From contig CANNZV010003154.1 in the NCBI GenBank assembly GCA_947561585.1, forward strand, positions 1 to 64,000: a stretch of 64,000 nt of DNA. The letters are read 5' to 3'. This document shows positions 1-13,700 of this stretch, in pieces; position 1 is the first letter of the stretch; every line of letters begins with the position of its first letter. The position numbers and the translations under genes were made by a program. A model generated the notes under the pieces. The model did no database searches. It was not told the DNA's origin and saw only the letters and a program-made list of their open reading frames with translations. This DNA is from Caprella mutica (lineage: Eukaryota; Arthropoda; Malacostraca; Amphipoda; Caprellidae).

Positions 1-161
1 CAATGTCAGGACAATGTTAGTACAATGTCAGTACAATGTCAGGACAATGTCAGTACAATGTCAAGACAATGTCAGTACAATGTCAGAACAATGTCAGGAC
101 AATGTCAGCTCAATGTCAGGACAATGTCAGTACAATGTCAGGACAATGTCAGGATAATGTC
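1..161. repeat. 11-bp minisatellite, macro-unit copy 1 (cut by window start)
   Basis: About 14.6 tandem copies of CAATGTCAGKA, with K being G or T and scattered variants. Because 11 is not a multiple of 3, each forward frame reads through as an 11-residue periodic peptide; this is a property of the repeat and not evidence of a gene. The first ~140 bases match positions 10096 onward of the second array. The last units match the end of that array with an offset of 10,612, so the two arrays differ by an internal block of whole units. Confidence 0.95.
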
Positions 162-253
162 ACTACAAATGTCAGCTTCGTGCACTTTCTCTCTTTCAAG
201 AGGTCTGTCACGAATTATTGGACACTTCCATACTTTCGAGCACGTAAATATAG

Positions 254-1190
254 GGTTCTAGGTATATTCCACCCCGGTATATTCCACCCCGGTATATTCC
301 ACCCTAGTAAATTCCACCCCTGTCACAATGTTCATTATGGTGACTATAAGAATTCAAAAAGATTTTACTTCTAGATGGCCATTTGTTAAATACTTCGTCT
401 TCATGAAGAAAAATTTCAGACTATATCCTGAGACATTTAGACAATGTTTACTAGTGGCTTCAGTCAATTTTTGAAATTTTATTCTAATATACCAAAATAT
501 AAATATTCATAATATGGTAGTGTATTTCAAAGTTTACATGTTGCGCAAATTAATATTAATTTTGCCTTAACATGAAACTATAGTACATGCTCTAACGACA
601 ATGGTTGGAAGAGGTGGGTAGTCCCTATAGTCGACTAGCAGAAAAAAAACATTCAATGTTTTCGCTTTTTGCTTGTAAGTTGCTGTTTGGGATTCTAGGA
701 CAAATATTCCCGTGGTCAAAATCTCTCCATGACTCCTCCAGGCTAAAAACCCTATACCCCCCATCCCCTTCAAAAACCTCTTGGTCAAAAATATCCTTCA
801 GTCAAGAACCATTTTACACAACTTTTACTCGAAGTTAAAAAAACAAATTCAAAATAATATAAAAATAACAAGAAGTACTATATGACACCATCTTACAGTT
901 AATATCGCTGTTGTGATGGTGAATATCTAGATATCTCAATTGATAAAGTGTTTACACAACCTCTCTTTCTTCTGTTCTATCACATGTGCAGTGAAAAATA
1001 AACAGCTTTTCAATGAGCGACAAAGGATTAATTTGCTTCAATGGAAATGAAAGTTACCTAGTAATATATAAAATATTAATAAATGATTAATATCAATAAC
1101 TTACAAACCTAACCAGTAAAGTGAAGTGGAATATACCTAGGGTGGAATATACTGGGGTGGAATTTACGTTGGTGGAATATACCGGTCACC
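254..1190. mobile_element. Foldback-like DNA element, GGTATATTCCACCCC family (copy 1)
   Basis: The left end carries four tandem copies of a ~15-bp unit near GGTATATTCCACCCC (260-320). The right end (about 1127-1187) carries four copies in inverted orientation. The outer 9-mers are GGTTCTAGG on the left and GGTGACCGG on the right (reverse complement). Flanking AAATATAG (246-253) and AAAGATAG (1191-1198) form a likely 8-bp target-site duplication with one mismatch. There is no transposase frame inside, so the element is non-autonomous. Tandem repeats inside inverted termini are typical of Foldback, Galileo and some Mutator-like elements; the superfamily is inferred. Confidence 0.7.
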
Positions 1191-1926
1191 AAAGATAGTA
1201 TTCAGAAAATATTACTGAACTTTTATCGTAATTAAAAATATTATATAAAAAAAGTAAATATGTTTTTTTTTATGATCCATGATGATAATTAAATAAAATA
1301 AATTTTTACGTGTCCAAAACATAAAATTGTTCGATTATTCGTTGAATACCTAGTTTTAGATTTAAAGCTTTTCAATGACATTCAATGCGCACTAAAAACT
1401 TTTGGGTTCTGCAACTTAGTTTTTGCAGATAGACGAATAATATTTGACATGAAGAACCGCAATGAAGCCTTCTATGCACCATCCAAAGGACAAAAAAAAT
1501 TTAGCATTTGTATAATCTGAGTTATTGACGAAAGTAGTGCGCAATTGAAATTGTCCTTGATGGGGTGATTCTTGCGCGCGAGAGGGGCGAATATCTGCGC
1601 ACCCATTAATTCCTTTCCATAGTGAAAAATAGCACTATTGAGTGTCTAGATACTTACTATAAAAATAATTCCAATGTGTAAAAAAGCATAAACAATCATA
1701 TGATTCAAATTCAAAACTTAAGACACACTTTTTTCGACCTGTTTACGTAAAGTTTGTAGAATGTATGTGTGACGTCATGAATGTTGCTTTCTATTCAGGA
1801 TTAATTTATGCTTGTAATATTAGTTTATCTGAAGTATGACCCTATTATATTTACTTATTATGTAACTATAAATATAATAAATAACTAGATGACGGGTACT
1901 CATAGAGCGCATACTTTTGGCATCGC

Positions 1927-2440
1927 TTATAAGTGATCTTGACCTTTAACCTGTTCACTCCCTTAATATATAAAATGATTCCTGAATATTGTAGCATCGT
2001 CCCGCCCAATTTCAGACAATTTGGTTGAATTCTTTTGGGTTATAAATGACCTTGACCTTTATTTTTACCTGATTGCTACCGAAATCTAAAAAACTGGTTC
2101 CTGCCTGGATAATTACCAACTGTCGACCAAATTTCAGTTAATTTGATTGAATACATTTTGCGTTATAAATCAACTTGACCTTTAACCTGTCCGCTTCCAA
2201 ACACTTACCAAACCGTTCCTAGATATTGACCAATCGTCCCATTAAATTTCAGACAAATTGATTAAAAACTTTTTGAATTATTGAGTTATAAATGACCTTG
2301 AGCTTTGACCGGATAGCTCCCAAAATTTTACCAGATGGTTCATGGAGATTAGTCAATCGATCGTCTTACCAAATTGAAAGTAATTTGATAGAACACTTTT
2401 TGAGTAATGTGAGCAACAAGATGACAAACAAAAATATGTC
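1927..2440. repeat. Diverged ~113-123-bp tandem repeat (copy 1)
   Basis: Four diverged units start with TTATAAATGACCTTGACC or a variant at 1927, 2040, 2163 and 2286. Each continues into a block ending near CCAAATTTCAG followed by an AATTTGATTGAA-like stretch. The same family is present once, minus strand, at 51213-51440. Repeats with a GACCTTGACCTTT core are common in invertebrate genomes; I infer relation only from the visible core. No coding potential is seen. Confidence 0.7.
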
Positions 2441-3310
2441 GCCCAAAAGATAACCTTACGCAATCTATGGAAGTAATAATTCTTTTTAGATGTCAAATAT
2501 AGCATATATAACCAATTTAGCATACATATCTAAAAGTTATTCAAAATACTGTTACACTTAGATATTTTCACTTTATGTCTCTGAAATTACGATAATAAGA
2601 ATATAGAAGCAAATGGGTTTTTCGTACCACTATTTGGTTACGTGGAATATTCACTTACCATTATAAGGTTGGGGAGATACACAGGCCTAGAGAGGGTCCA
2701 TATGTACTGAATCCCCTAGACCTAAAGGTTAGTCGTTGAACTCTTCCAGTCTTTCAATTCTCTCAAGAAAGGTAGAAATGTATCAGAATTTGAGAGTATA
2801 ATGATACTAAGAAGGTAGTAAAATTTCATCCAGAGTTGTGTCCCTAGTCTTGTAATAGGTAGAACATTCCACAACAATATTATGTTTCTTGGCGAAGACC
2901 AGATCGTTGGCAAGTATTATTGTTTTAATGTTTTAGGACCAAAGGTATTACTGTTTTTGTTCCAAATGTTCCCAGGATAGAAGAAGTTTCAATCGGGTTA
3001 TTAACAATAGCTTTTGGCATTCTCATTCAAAGAGGAAGAGTTCTTTGTTCTGTCTACAAGAAGGTAGGTTGACCCACCTAATTCCTTTGGTGTTTTTCAA
3101 AGACCAACGGTTCAGGTTCTGCGCCAGAAGATCTCTGCTACGTCCTTTTCTATGAAATCATCAGTTTCGTTGTCAATAGTACCAACGTGAGCCTTAATAG
3201 TTATTCACAGAAGTGGATTATTGTGGTTATTCACAGGTGCCCCAGTGACCACAGAACGTCCACACTATGATTTACCCGTGTGGCTCCTCGTCCTCAAACA
3301 AGGAACGGCC

Positions 3311-6300
3311 ACAGTGATTCTTTTCTCTGATAGTACATCATCACAGTGACTCTTTTTTTCTGACAGTACATCATCACAGTTACCGTTTTCACTGATAGTA
3401 TATCATCATAGTGACTCTTTTCTCTGACAGTATATCATCACAGTGACTCTTTTCTCTGATAGTACATCGTCACAGTGACTCTTTTCTCTGATAGAACATC
3501 ATCAAAGTGACTCTTTTCTCTGATAATACATCATCACAATAACTGTTTTCTCTGATAGTACATCACCACTATGACTCTTTTCTCTGATAGTACATCATCA
3601 CAGTGACTCATTTCTCTGTTAGTATATCATCACAGTGACTCTTTTCTCAGATAGTACATCATCACAATGACTCTTTTCTCTGATAGTACATCATCACAGT
3701 GACTCTTTTTTTCTGACAGTACATCATCACAGTGACTCTTTTCTCTGATAGTACATCATCATAGTGACTCTTTTCTCTGATAGTATATCATCACAGTGAC
3801 TCTTCCCAGTCAGTACATCAACACAGTGACTGTTCTATCTGATAGTACATCATCACAGTGATTCTTTTCTCTGATAGTACATCATCACAGTGACTCATTT
3901 CTCTGATAGTACATCATCACAGTGACTCTTTTTTCTGATAGTACATCATCATAGTGACTCTTTTCTCTGATAGTATATCATCACAGTGACTCTTTTCCCT
4001 GACAGTACATCATCACAGTGACTCTTTTCTCTGATAGTACATCATCACAGTAACTCTTTTCTCTGATAGTACATCATTACAGTGACTCTTTTCTCTGATA
4101 GTATATCATCACAGTGACTCTTCCCTGACAGTACATCATCACAGTGACTCTTTTCTTTGATAGTCCATCATCACAGTGTCTCTTTTCTCTGATAGTACAT
4201 CATCACAGTGACTCTTTTTTCTCTGATAGTACATCATCACAGTGACTCTTTTCTTTGATCGTACATCATCACAGGGACTCTTTTATAAGATAATAAATCA
4301 TCACAGTGACTCTCTTCTGTGATAGTACATCATGACAGTGACCCTCTTATCTGATAGTACATCATCAAAGTGACTTTTTTCTCTGATAGTACATCATCAC
4401 AGTTACTCTCTTCTCTGATAGTACAACATCACAGTGACTCTTTTCTCTGATAGTACATCATCACAGTGACTCTTTCCTCTGATTGTACATCATCACAGTG
4501 ACCCTTCTTTCTGATAGTACATCATCATAGTGACTAATTTCTCTGATAGCACATCATCACAGTGACTCTTTTTTTCTGATAGTACATCATCACAGCGTCT
4601 CTTTTCTCTGATAGTACATCATTACAGTGACTCTTTTCTCCTATAGTACATCATCACAGTGACTGTTCTATCTGATAGTACATCATCACAGTGATTCTTT
4701 TCTTTGATAGTTCATCATCACAGTGATTCTTTTCTCTGATAGTACATCATCACAGTTACCGTTTTCACTGATAGGTATATCATCATAGTGACTCTTTTCT
4801 CTGACAGTATATCATCACAGTGACTCTTTTCTCTGATAGTACATCGTCACAGTGACTCTTTTCTCTGATAGAACATCATCAAAGTGACTCTTTTCTCTGA
4901 TAGTACATCATCACAATAACTGTTTTCTCTGATGGTACATCACCACTATGACTCTTTTCTCTGATAGTACATCATCACAGTGACTCATTTCTCTGTTAGT
5001 ACATCATCACAGTGACTCTTTTCTCAGATAGTACATCATCACAATGACTCTTTTCTCTGATAGTACATCATCACAGTGACTCTTTTCTCTGATAGTACAT
5101 CATCACAGTAACTCTTTTCTCTGATAGTACATCATTACAGTGACTCTTTTCTCTGATAGTACATCATCATAGTGACTCTTTTCTCTGATAGTATATCATC
5201 ACAGTGACTCTTTTCTCTGATAGTATATCATCACAGTGACTCTTCCCAGTCAGTACATCATCACAGTGACTGTTCTATCTGATAGTACATCATCACAGTG
5301 ATTCTTTTCTCTGATAGTACATCATCACAGTGACTCATTCCTCTGATAGTACTTCATCACAGTGACTCTTTTTTCTGATAGTACATCATCATAGTGACTC
5401 TTTTCTCTGATAGTATATCATCACAGTGACTCTTTTCCCTGACAGTACATCATCACAGTAACTCTTTTCTCTGATAGTACATCATTACAGTGACTCTTTT
5501 CTCTGATAGTATATCATCACAGTGACTCTTCCCTGACAGTACATCATCACAGTGACTCTTTTCTTTGATAGTCCATCATCACAGTGTCTCTTTTCTCTGA
5601 TAGTACATCATCACAGTGACTCTTTTTTCTCTGATAGTACATCCTCACAGTGACTCTTTTCTTTGATCGTACATCATCACAGGGACTCTTTTATAAGATA
5701 ATAAATCATCACAGTGACTCTCTTTTGTGATAGTACATCATGACAGTGACCCTCTTATCTGATAGTACATCATCAAAGTGACTTTTTTCTCTGATAGTAC
5801 ATCATCACAGTTACTCTCTTCTCTGATAGTACAACATCACAGTGACTCTTTTCTCTGATAGTACATCATCACAGTGACTCTTTCCTCTGATTGTACATCA
5901 TCACAGTGACCCTTCTTTCTGATAGTACATCATCATAGTGACTAATTTCTCTGATAGCACATCATCACAGTGACTCTTTTTTTCTGATAGTACATCATCA
6001 CAGCGTCTCTTTTCTCTGATAGTACATCATTACAGTGACTCTTTTCTCCTATAGTACATCATCACAGTGACTGTTCTATCTGATAGTACATCATCACAGT
6101 GATTCTTTTCTTTGATAGTTCATCATCACAGTGATTCTTTTCTCTGATAGTACATCATCACAGTTACCGTTTTCACTGATAGTATATCATCATAGTGACT
6201 CTTTTCTCTGACAGTATATCATCACAGTGACTCTTTTCTCTGATAGTACATCGTCACAGTGACTCTTTTCTCTGATAGAACATCATCAAAGTGACTCTTT

Positions 6301-9300
6301 TCTCTGATAGTACATCATCACAATAACTGTTTTCTCTGATGGTACATCACCACTATGACTCTTTTCTCTGATAGTACATCATCACAGTGACTCATTTCTC
6401 TGTTAGTACATCATCACAGTGACTCTTTTCTCAGATAGTACATCATCACAATGACTCTTTTCTCTGATAGTACATCATCACAGTGACTCTTTTCTCTGAT
6501 AGTACATCATCACAGTAACTCTTTTCTCTGATAGTACATCATTACAGTGACTCTTTTCTCTGATAGTACATCATCATAGTGACTCTTTTCTCTGATAGTA
6601 TATCATCACAGTGACTCTTTTCTCTGATAGTATATCATCACAGTGACTCTTCCCAGTCAGTACATCATCACAGTGACTGTTCTATCTGATAGTACATCAT
6701 CACAGTGATTCTTTTCTCTGATAGTACATCATCACAGTGACTCATTCCTCTGATAGTACTTCATCACAGTGACTCTTTTTTCTGATAGTACATCATCATA
6801 GTGACTCTTTTCTCTGATAGTATATCATCACAGTGACTCTTTTCCCTGACAGTACATCATCACAGTAACTCTTTTCTCTGATAGTACATCATTACAGTGA
6901 CTCTTTTCTCTGATAGTATATCATCACAGTGACTCTTCCCTGACAGTACATCATCACAGTGACTCTTTTCTTTGATAGTCCATCATCACAGTGTCTCTTT
7001 TCTCTGATAGTACATCATCACAGTGACTCTTTTTTCTCTGATAGTACATCCTCACAGTGACTCTTTTCTTTGATCGTACATCATCACAGGGACTCTTTTA
7101 TAAGATAATAAATCATCACAGTGACTCTCTTCTGTGATAGTACATCATGACAGTGACCCTCTTATCTGGTAGTACATCATCAAAGTGACTTTTTTCTCTG
7201 ATAGTAAATCATCACAGTGACTCTCTTCTCTGATAGTAGAACATCACAGTGACTCTTTCTCTGATAGTACATCATCACAGTAACTCTTTTCTCTGATAGT
7301 ACATCATTACAGTGACTCTTTTCTCTGATAGTACATCATTACAGTGACCCTTTTCTCTGATAGTACATCATTACAGTGACTCTTTTCTCTGATACTACAT
7401 TATCACAGTGACTCTTTTCTCTGATAGAACTTTGTCACAGTGACTCATTCCTCTGATAGTAAATCATCAAAGTGACTCTCTTCTCTGATAGTACATCATG
7501 GCAGTGACTCTCTTCTCTGATTGCACATCATCACAGTGACTCTTTCTCTGATAGTACATCATCACAGTGACTCTTTTCTCTGATAGTACATCATCACAGT
7601 GATTCTTTTTTCGGATAGTACATCATCACAATGACTCTTTTCTCCAATAGTACATCATCACAATGACTCTTTTCTCTGATAGTACATCGTCACAGTGACT
7701 CTTTTCTCTGATAAAACATCATCAAAGTGATTCTTTTATCTGATAGTACATCATCACAGTGATTCTTTTCTGATAGTATATCATCACAATGACTCTTTTC
7801 TCTGATAGTACATCACCACTATGACTCTTTTCTCTGATAGTACATCATCACAGTGACTCTTTTCTCTGATAGTACATCATCACAGTGATTCTTTTCTATG
7901 ATAGTAGATCATCACAGTGACTCTTTTTTTCTGACAGTACATCATCACAGTGACCGTTTTCACTGATAGTATATCATCATAGTAACTCTTTTCTCTGATA
8001 CTATATCATCACAGTGACTCTTTTCTCTGATAGTACATCGTCACAGTGACTCTTTTCTCTGATAGAACATCATCAAAGTGACTCTTTTCTCTGATAGTAC
8101 ATCATCACAGTGATTCTCTTCTGATAGTACATCATCACAATAACTCTTTTCTCTGATAGTACATCACCACTATGACTTTTTTCTCTGATAGTACATCATC
8201 ACAGTGACTCTTTTCTAATATGTCACTACAAATGTCAGCTTCGTGCACTTTCTCTCTTTCAAGAGGTCTGTCACGAATTATTTCTCTGATAGTACATCAT
8301 CACAGTGATTCTCTTCTGATAGTACATCATCACAATAACTCTTTTCTCTGATAGTACATCACCACTATGACTTTTTTCTCTGATAGTACATCATCACAGT
8401 GACTCTTTTCTCTGATAGTACATCATCACAGTGATTCTTTTCTCTGATAGTACATCATCACAGTGACTCTTTTTTTCTGACAGTACATCATCACAGTGAC
8501 CGTTTTCACTGATAGTATATCATCATAGTGACTCTTTTCTCTGATAGTATATCATCACAGTGACTCTTCCCTGACAGTACATCATCACAGGGACTCTTTT
8601 ATATGATAATAAATCATCACAGTGACTCTCTTCTGTGATAGTACATCTGACAGTGACCCTCTTATCTGATAGTACATCATCAAAGTGACTTTTTTCTCTG
8701 ATAGTAAATCATCACAGTGACTCTCTTCTCTGATAGTACAACATCACAGTGACTCTTTTCTGTGATAGTTTATCATCACAGTGACTCTTTCCTCTGATTG
8801 TACATCATCACAGTGACCCTTTTCTCTGATAGTACATCATTACAGTGATTCTTCTCTCTGATAGCACATCATCACAGTGAATCTTTTATCTGATAGTATA
8901 CCATCACAATGACTGTCTTCTCTGATAGTACATCATGACAGTGACTCTCTTCTCTGATAGTACATCATCAAAGTGACTCTTTTTTCTGATAGTATATCGT
9001 CACAGTTACTCTCTTCTCTGATAGTACAACATCACAGTGACTCTTTTCTCTGATAGTACATCATCAACGTGACTCTTTCCTCTGATTTTACATCATCACA
9101 GTGACCCTTCTTTCTGATAGTACATCATCATAGTGACTAATTTCTCTGATAGCACATCATCATAGTGACTCTTTTTTCTGATAGTACATCATCACAGTGT
9201 CTCTTTTCTCTGATAGTACATCATTAAAGTGACTCTTTTCTCCGATAGTACATCATCACAGTGACTGTTCTCTCTGATAGTACATCATCACTTTGATTCT

Positions 9301-9933
9301 TTTCTCTGATAGTACATCATCACAGTGACTCTTTTCTCTGATAGTACATCATCACAGTGACTCTTTTCTCTGATAGTGCATCAATACAGTTACTCTTTTC
9401 TCCGATAGTACATCATCACAGTGACTGTTCTCTCTATTGGTACATCATCACAGTGACTCTTTTCTCTGATAGTACATCATCACAGTGACTCTTTTCTCTG
9501 ATAGTACATCATCACAGTGACTCTTTTCTCTGTTAGTAAATCATCACAGTGACTCTTTTCTCAGATAGTACATCATCACAATGACTCTTTTCTCTGATAG
9601 TACATCATCACAGTGACTCTTTTTTTCTGACAGTACATCATCACAGTGACTCTTTTCACTGATAGTACATCATCATAGTGACTCTTTTCTCTGATAGTAT
9701 ATCATCACAGTGATTCTTCCCTGACAGTACATCATCACAGTGACTTTTATCTCTGATAGTACATCATCACAGTGACTCTTTTCTCTGATAGTACATCATC
9801 ACAGTGACTCATTTCTCTGATAGTACATCATGACAATGACTCTCTTATCTGATAGTACATCATCAAAGTGACTTTTCTCTGATAGTACATCATCACAGTG
9901 ACTCTCTTCTCTGATAGTACAACATCAAAGTGA
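3311..9933. repeat. 32-bp satellite array 1, about 205 copies with higher-order structure
   Basis: The monomer is 32 bp and contains TCATCACAGTGACTC followed by a TTTTCTCTGATAGTACA-like half; TCACAGTGA is a near-perfect dyad. Marker variants show a higher-order period of about 1.4 kb: the variant TTACCGTTTTCACTG occurs at 3380, 4756 and 6164 (spacings 1376 and 1408, that is 43 and 44 monomers), and TTTTATAAGA occurs at 4281, 5689 and 7096 (1408 and 1407). There are no unique spacers between units, so this is not a CRISPR array. The array is interrupted at 8220-8282 by 63 bp from the macro-unit boundary. Confidence 0.95.
8220..8282 (+). other. 63-bp macro-unit fragment embedded in the 32-bp satellite
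   Basis: Identical over 63 bp to positions 157-219, the junction between the 11-bp minisatellite and the macro-unit body. It sits between satellite monomers. The satellite sequence before it (from 8097) is repeated after it (from 8292) at a distance of 195 bp. This points to template switching or gene conversion during array expansion. Confidence 0.9.
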
Positions 9934-10773
9934 CGTCAGGACAATGTCAGTTCAATGTCAGTTCAATGTCTGTACAATGTCAGGACAATGTCAGTACAAT
10001 GTCAGTACAATGTTAGGACAATGTCAGTACAATGTCAGTACAATGCCAGGACAATGTCAGGACAATGTCAGTTCAATGTCAGTACAATGTCAGTACAATG
10101 TCAGGACAATGTTAGTACAATGTCAGTACAATGTCAGGACAATGTCAGTACAATGTCAAGACAATGTCAGTACAATGTCAGAACAATGTCAGGACAATGT
10201 CAGCTCAATGTCAGGACAATGTCAGTACAATGTCAGTACAATGTCAGGACAATGTCAGGACAAAGTCAGTACAATGTCAGTACAATGTCAGTACAATGTC
10301 AGGACAATGTCAGGACAATGTCAGGACAATATCAGTACAATGTCAGTACAATGTCAGTACAATGCCAGGACAATGTCAGGACAATGTCATTACAATGTTA
10401 GGACAATGTCAGTACAATGTCAGTACAATGTCAGGACAATGTCAGGACAATGTCAGCACAATGTCAGCACAATGTCAGAATAATGTCAGGACAATGTCAG
10501 TTCAATGTCAGGACAATGTCAGGAAAATATCAGTTCAATGTCAGGACAATGTCAGGACAATGTCAGCACAATGTCAGGACATTGTCAGCACAATGTCAGA
10601 ACAATGTCAGAACAATGTCAGGACAATGTCAGGACAATGTCAGTTCATTGTCAGGACAATGTCAGTACAATGTCAGGATAATGTCAGGACAATGTCAGGA
10701 CAATGTCAGTACAATGTCAGGACAATGTCAGGACAATGTCAGTACAATGTCAGTACAATGTCAGGATAATGTC
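9934..10773. repeat. 11-bp minisatellite, macro-unit copy 2
   Basis: About 76 copies of CAATGTCAGKA starting directly after the last 32-bp satellite monomer. All three forward frames stay open over long distances because the repeat lacks stop triplets in any phase. There is no non-repetitive N-terminus, and variation is not biased to third positions, so the open frames are rejected as genes. Confidence 0.95.
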
Positions 10774-13700
10774 ACTACAAATGTCAGCTTCGTGCACTTT
10801 CTCTCTTTCAAGAGGTCTGTCACGAATTATTGGACACTTCCATACTTTCGAGCACGTAAATATAGGGTTCTAGGTATATTCCACCCCGGTATATTCCACC
10901 CCGGTATATTCCACCCTAGTAAATTCCACCCCTGTCACAATGTTCATTATGGTGACTATAAGAATTCAAAAAGATTTTACTTCTAGATGGCCATTTGTTA
11001 AATACTTCGTCTTCATGAAGAAAAATTTCAGACTATATCCTGAGACATTTAGACAATGTTTACTAGTGGCTTCAGTCAATTTTTGAAATTTTATTCTAAT
11101 ATACCAAAATATAAATATTCATAATATGGTAGTGTATTTCAAAGTTTACATGTTGCGCAAATTAATATTAATTTTGCCCTAACATGAAACTATAGTACAT
11201 GCTCTAACGACAATGGTTGGAAGAGGTGGGTAGTCCCTATAGTCGACTAGCAGAAAAAAAACATTCAATGTTTTCGCTTTTTGCTTGTAAGTTGCTGTTT
11301 GGGATTCTAGGACAAATATTCCCGTGGTCAAAATCTCTCCATGACTCCTCCAGGCTAAAAACCCTATACCCCCCATCCCCTTCAAAAACCTCTTGGTCAA
11401 AAATATCCTTCAGTCAAGAACCATTTTACACAACTTTTACTCGAAGTTAAAAAAACAAATTCAAAATAATATAAAAATAACAAGAAGTACTATATGACAC
11501 CATCTTACAGTTAATATCGCTGTTGTGATGGTGAATATCTAGATATCTCAATTGATAAAGTGTTTACACAACCTCTCTTTCTTCTGTTCTATCACATGTG
11601 TAGTGAAAAATAAACAGCTTTTCAATGAGCGACAAAGGATTAATTTGCTTCAATGGAAATGAAAGTTACCTAGTAATATATAAAATATTAATAAATGATT
11701 AATATCAATAACTTACAAACCTAACCAGTAAAGTGAAGTGGAATATACCTAGGGTGGAATATACTGGGGTGGAATTTACGTTGGTGGAATATACCGATCA
11801 CCAAAGATAGTATTCAGAAAATATTACTGAACTTTTATCGTAATTAAAAATATTATATAAAAAAAGTAAATATGTTTTTTTTTATGATCCATGATGATAA
11901 TTAAATAAAATAAATTTTTACGTGTCCAAAACATAAAATTGTTCGATTATTCGTTGAATACCTAGTTTTAGATTTAAAGCTTTTCAATGACATTCAATGC
12001 GCACTAAAAACTTTTGGGTTCTGCAACTTAGTTTTTGCAGATAGACGAATAATATTTGACATGAAGAACCGCAATGAAGCCTTCTATGCACCATCCAAAG
12101 GACAAAAAAAATTTAGCATTTGTATAATCTGAGTTATTGACGAAAGTAGTGCGCAATTGAAATTGTCCTTGATGGGGTGATTCTTGCGCGCGAGAGGGGC
12201 GAATATCTGCGCACCCATTAATTCCTTTCCATAGTGAAAAATAGCACTATTGAGTGTCTAGATACTTACTATAAAAATAATTCCAATGTGTAAAAAAGCA
12301 TAAACAATCATATGATTCAAATTCAAAACTTAAGACACACTTTTTTCGACCTGTTTACGTAAAGTTTGTAGAATGTATGTGTGACGTCATGAATGTTGCT
12401 TTCTATTCAGGATTAATTTATGCTTGTAATATTAGTTTATCTGAAGTATGACCCTATTATATTTACTTATTATGTAACTATAAATATAATAAATAACTAG
12501 ATGACGGGTACTCATAGAGCGCATACTTTTGGCATCGCTTATAAATGATCTTGACCTTTAACCTGTTCACTCCCAAAATATATAAAATGATTCCTGAATA
12601 TTGTAGCATCGTCCCGCCCAATTTCAGACAATTTGGTTGAATTCTTTTGGGTTATAAATGACCTTGACCTTTATTTTTACCTGATTGCTACCGAAATCTA
12701 AAAAACTGGTTCCTGCCTGGATAATTACCAACTGTCGACCAAATTTCAGTTAATTTGATTGAATACATTTTGCGTTATAAATCAACTTGACCTTTAACCT
12801 GTCCGCTTCCAAACACTTACCAAACCGTTCCTAGATATTGACCAATCGTCCCATTAAATTTCAGACAAATTGATTAAAAACTTTTTGAATTATTGAGTTA
12901 TAAATGACCTTGAGCTTTGACCGGATAGCTCCCAAAATTTTACCAGATGGTTCATGGAGATTAGTCAATCGATCGTCTTACCAAATTGAAAGTAATTTGA
13001 TAGAACACTTTTTGAGTAATGTGAGCAACAAGATGACAAACAAAAATATGTCGCCCAAAAGATAACCTTACGCAATCTATGGAAGTAATAATTCTTTTTA
13101 GATGTCAAATATAGCATATATAACCAATTTAGCATACATATCTAAAAGTTATTCAAAATACTGTTACACTTAGATATTTTCACTTTATGTCTCTGAAATT
13201 ACGATAATAAGAATATAGAAGCAAATGGGTTTTTCGTACCACTATTTGGTTACGTGGAATATTCACTTACCATTATAAGGTTGGGGAGATACACAGGCCT
13301 AGAGAGGGTCCATATGTACTGAATCCCCTAGACCTAAAGGTTAGTCGTTGAACTCTTCCAGTCTTTCAATTCTCTCAAGAAAGGTAGAAATGTATCAGAA
13401 TTTGAGAGTATAATGATACTAAGAAGGTAGTAAAATTTCATCCAGAGTTGTGTCCCTAGTCTTGTAATAGGTAGAACATTCCACAACAATATTATGTTTC
13501 TTGGCGAAGACCAGATCGTTGGCAAGTATTATTGTTTTAATGTTTTAGGACCAAAGGTATTACTGTTTTTGTTCCAAATGTTCCCAGGATAGAAGAAGTT
13601 TCAATCGGGTTATTAACAATAGCTTTTGGCATTCTCATTCAAAGAGGAAGAGTTCTTTGTTCTGTCTACAAGAAGGTAGGTTGACCCACCTAATTCCTTT

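Larger units (their letters stand above)
162..3310. repeat. Non-coding body of 10.6-kb macro-unit, copy 1
   Basis: A 3.15-kb segment repeated almost exactly at 10774-13922. It holds a foldback-like element (254-1190), a GTGCGCA-ended hairpin segment (1537-1602) and a four-copy ~120-bp tandem repeat (1927-2440). The remainder is AT-rich with only short open frames. A minus-strand frame at about 2722-2913 looks like a decayed coding relic, but I cannot assign it. The segment stops abruptly at GAACGGCC, where the 32-bp satellite begins; in copy 2 the same point continues into different sequence. Confidence 0.9.

Noticed and set aside
3311..9933. CRISPR-like regular direct repeats
   Set aside because: The 32-bp units are contiguous with no unique spacers, and the context is a eukaryotic satellite. 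The same applies to 53019-54780 and 61083-63185.
9944..10986. Long overlapping open frames in the 11-bp minisatellite (MSVQCQDNVRT-type repeats)
   Set aside because: Three forward frames are open at once because an 11-bp unit without stop triplets reads through in every phase. There is no unique domain, and the variation is not codon-like.
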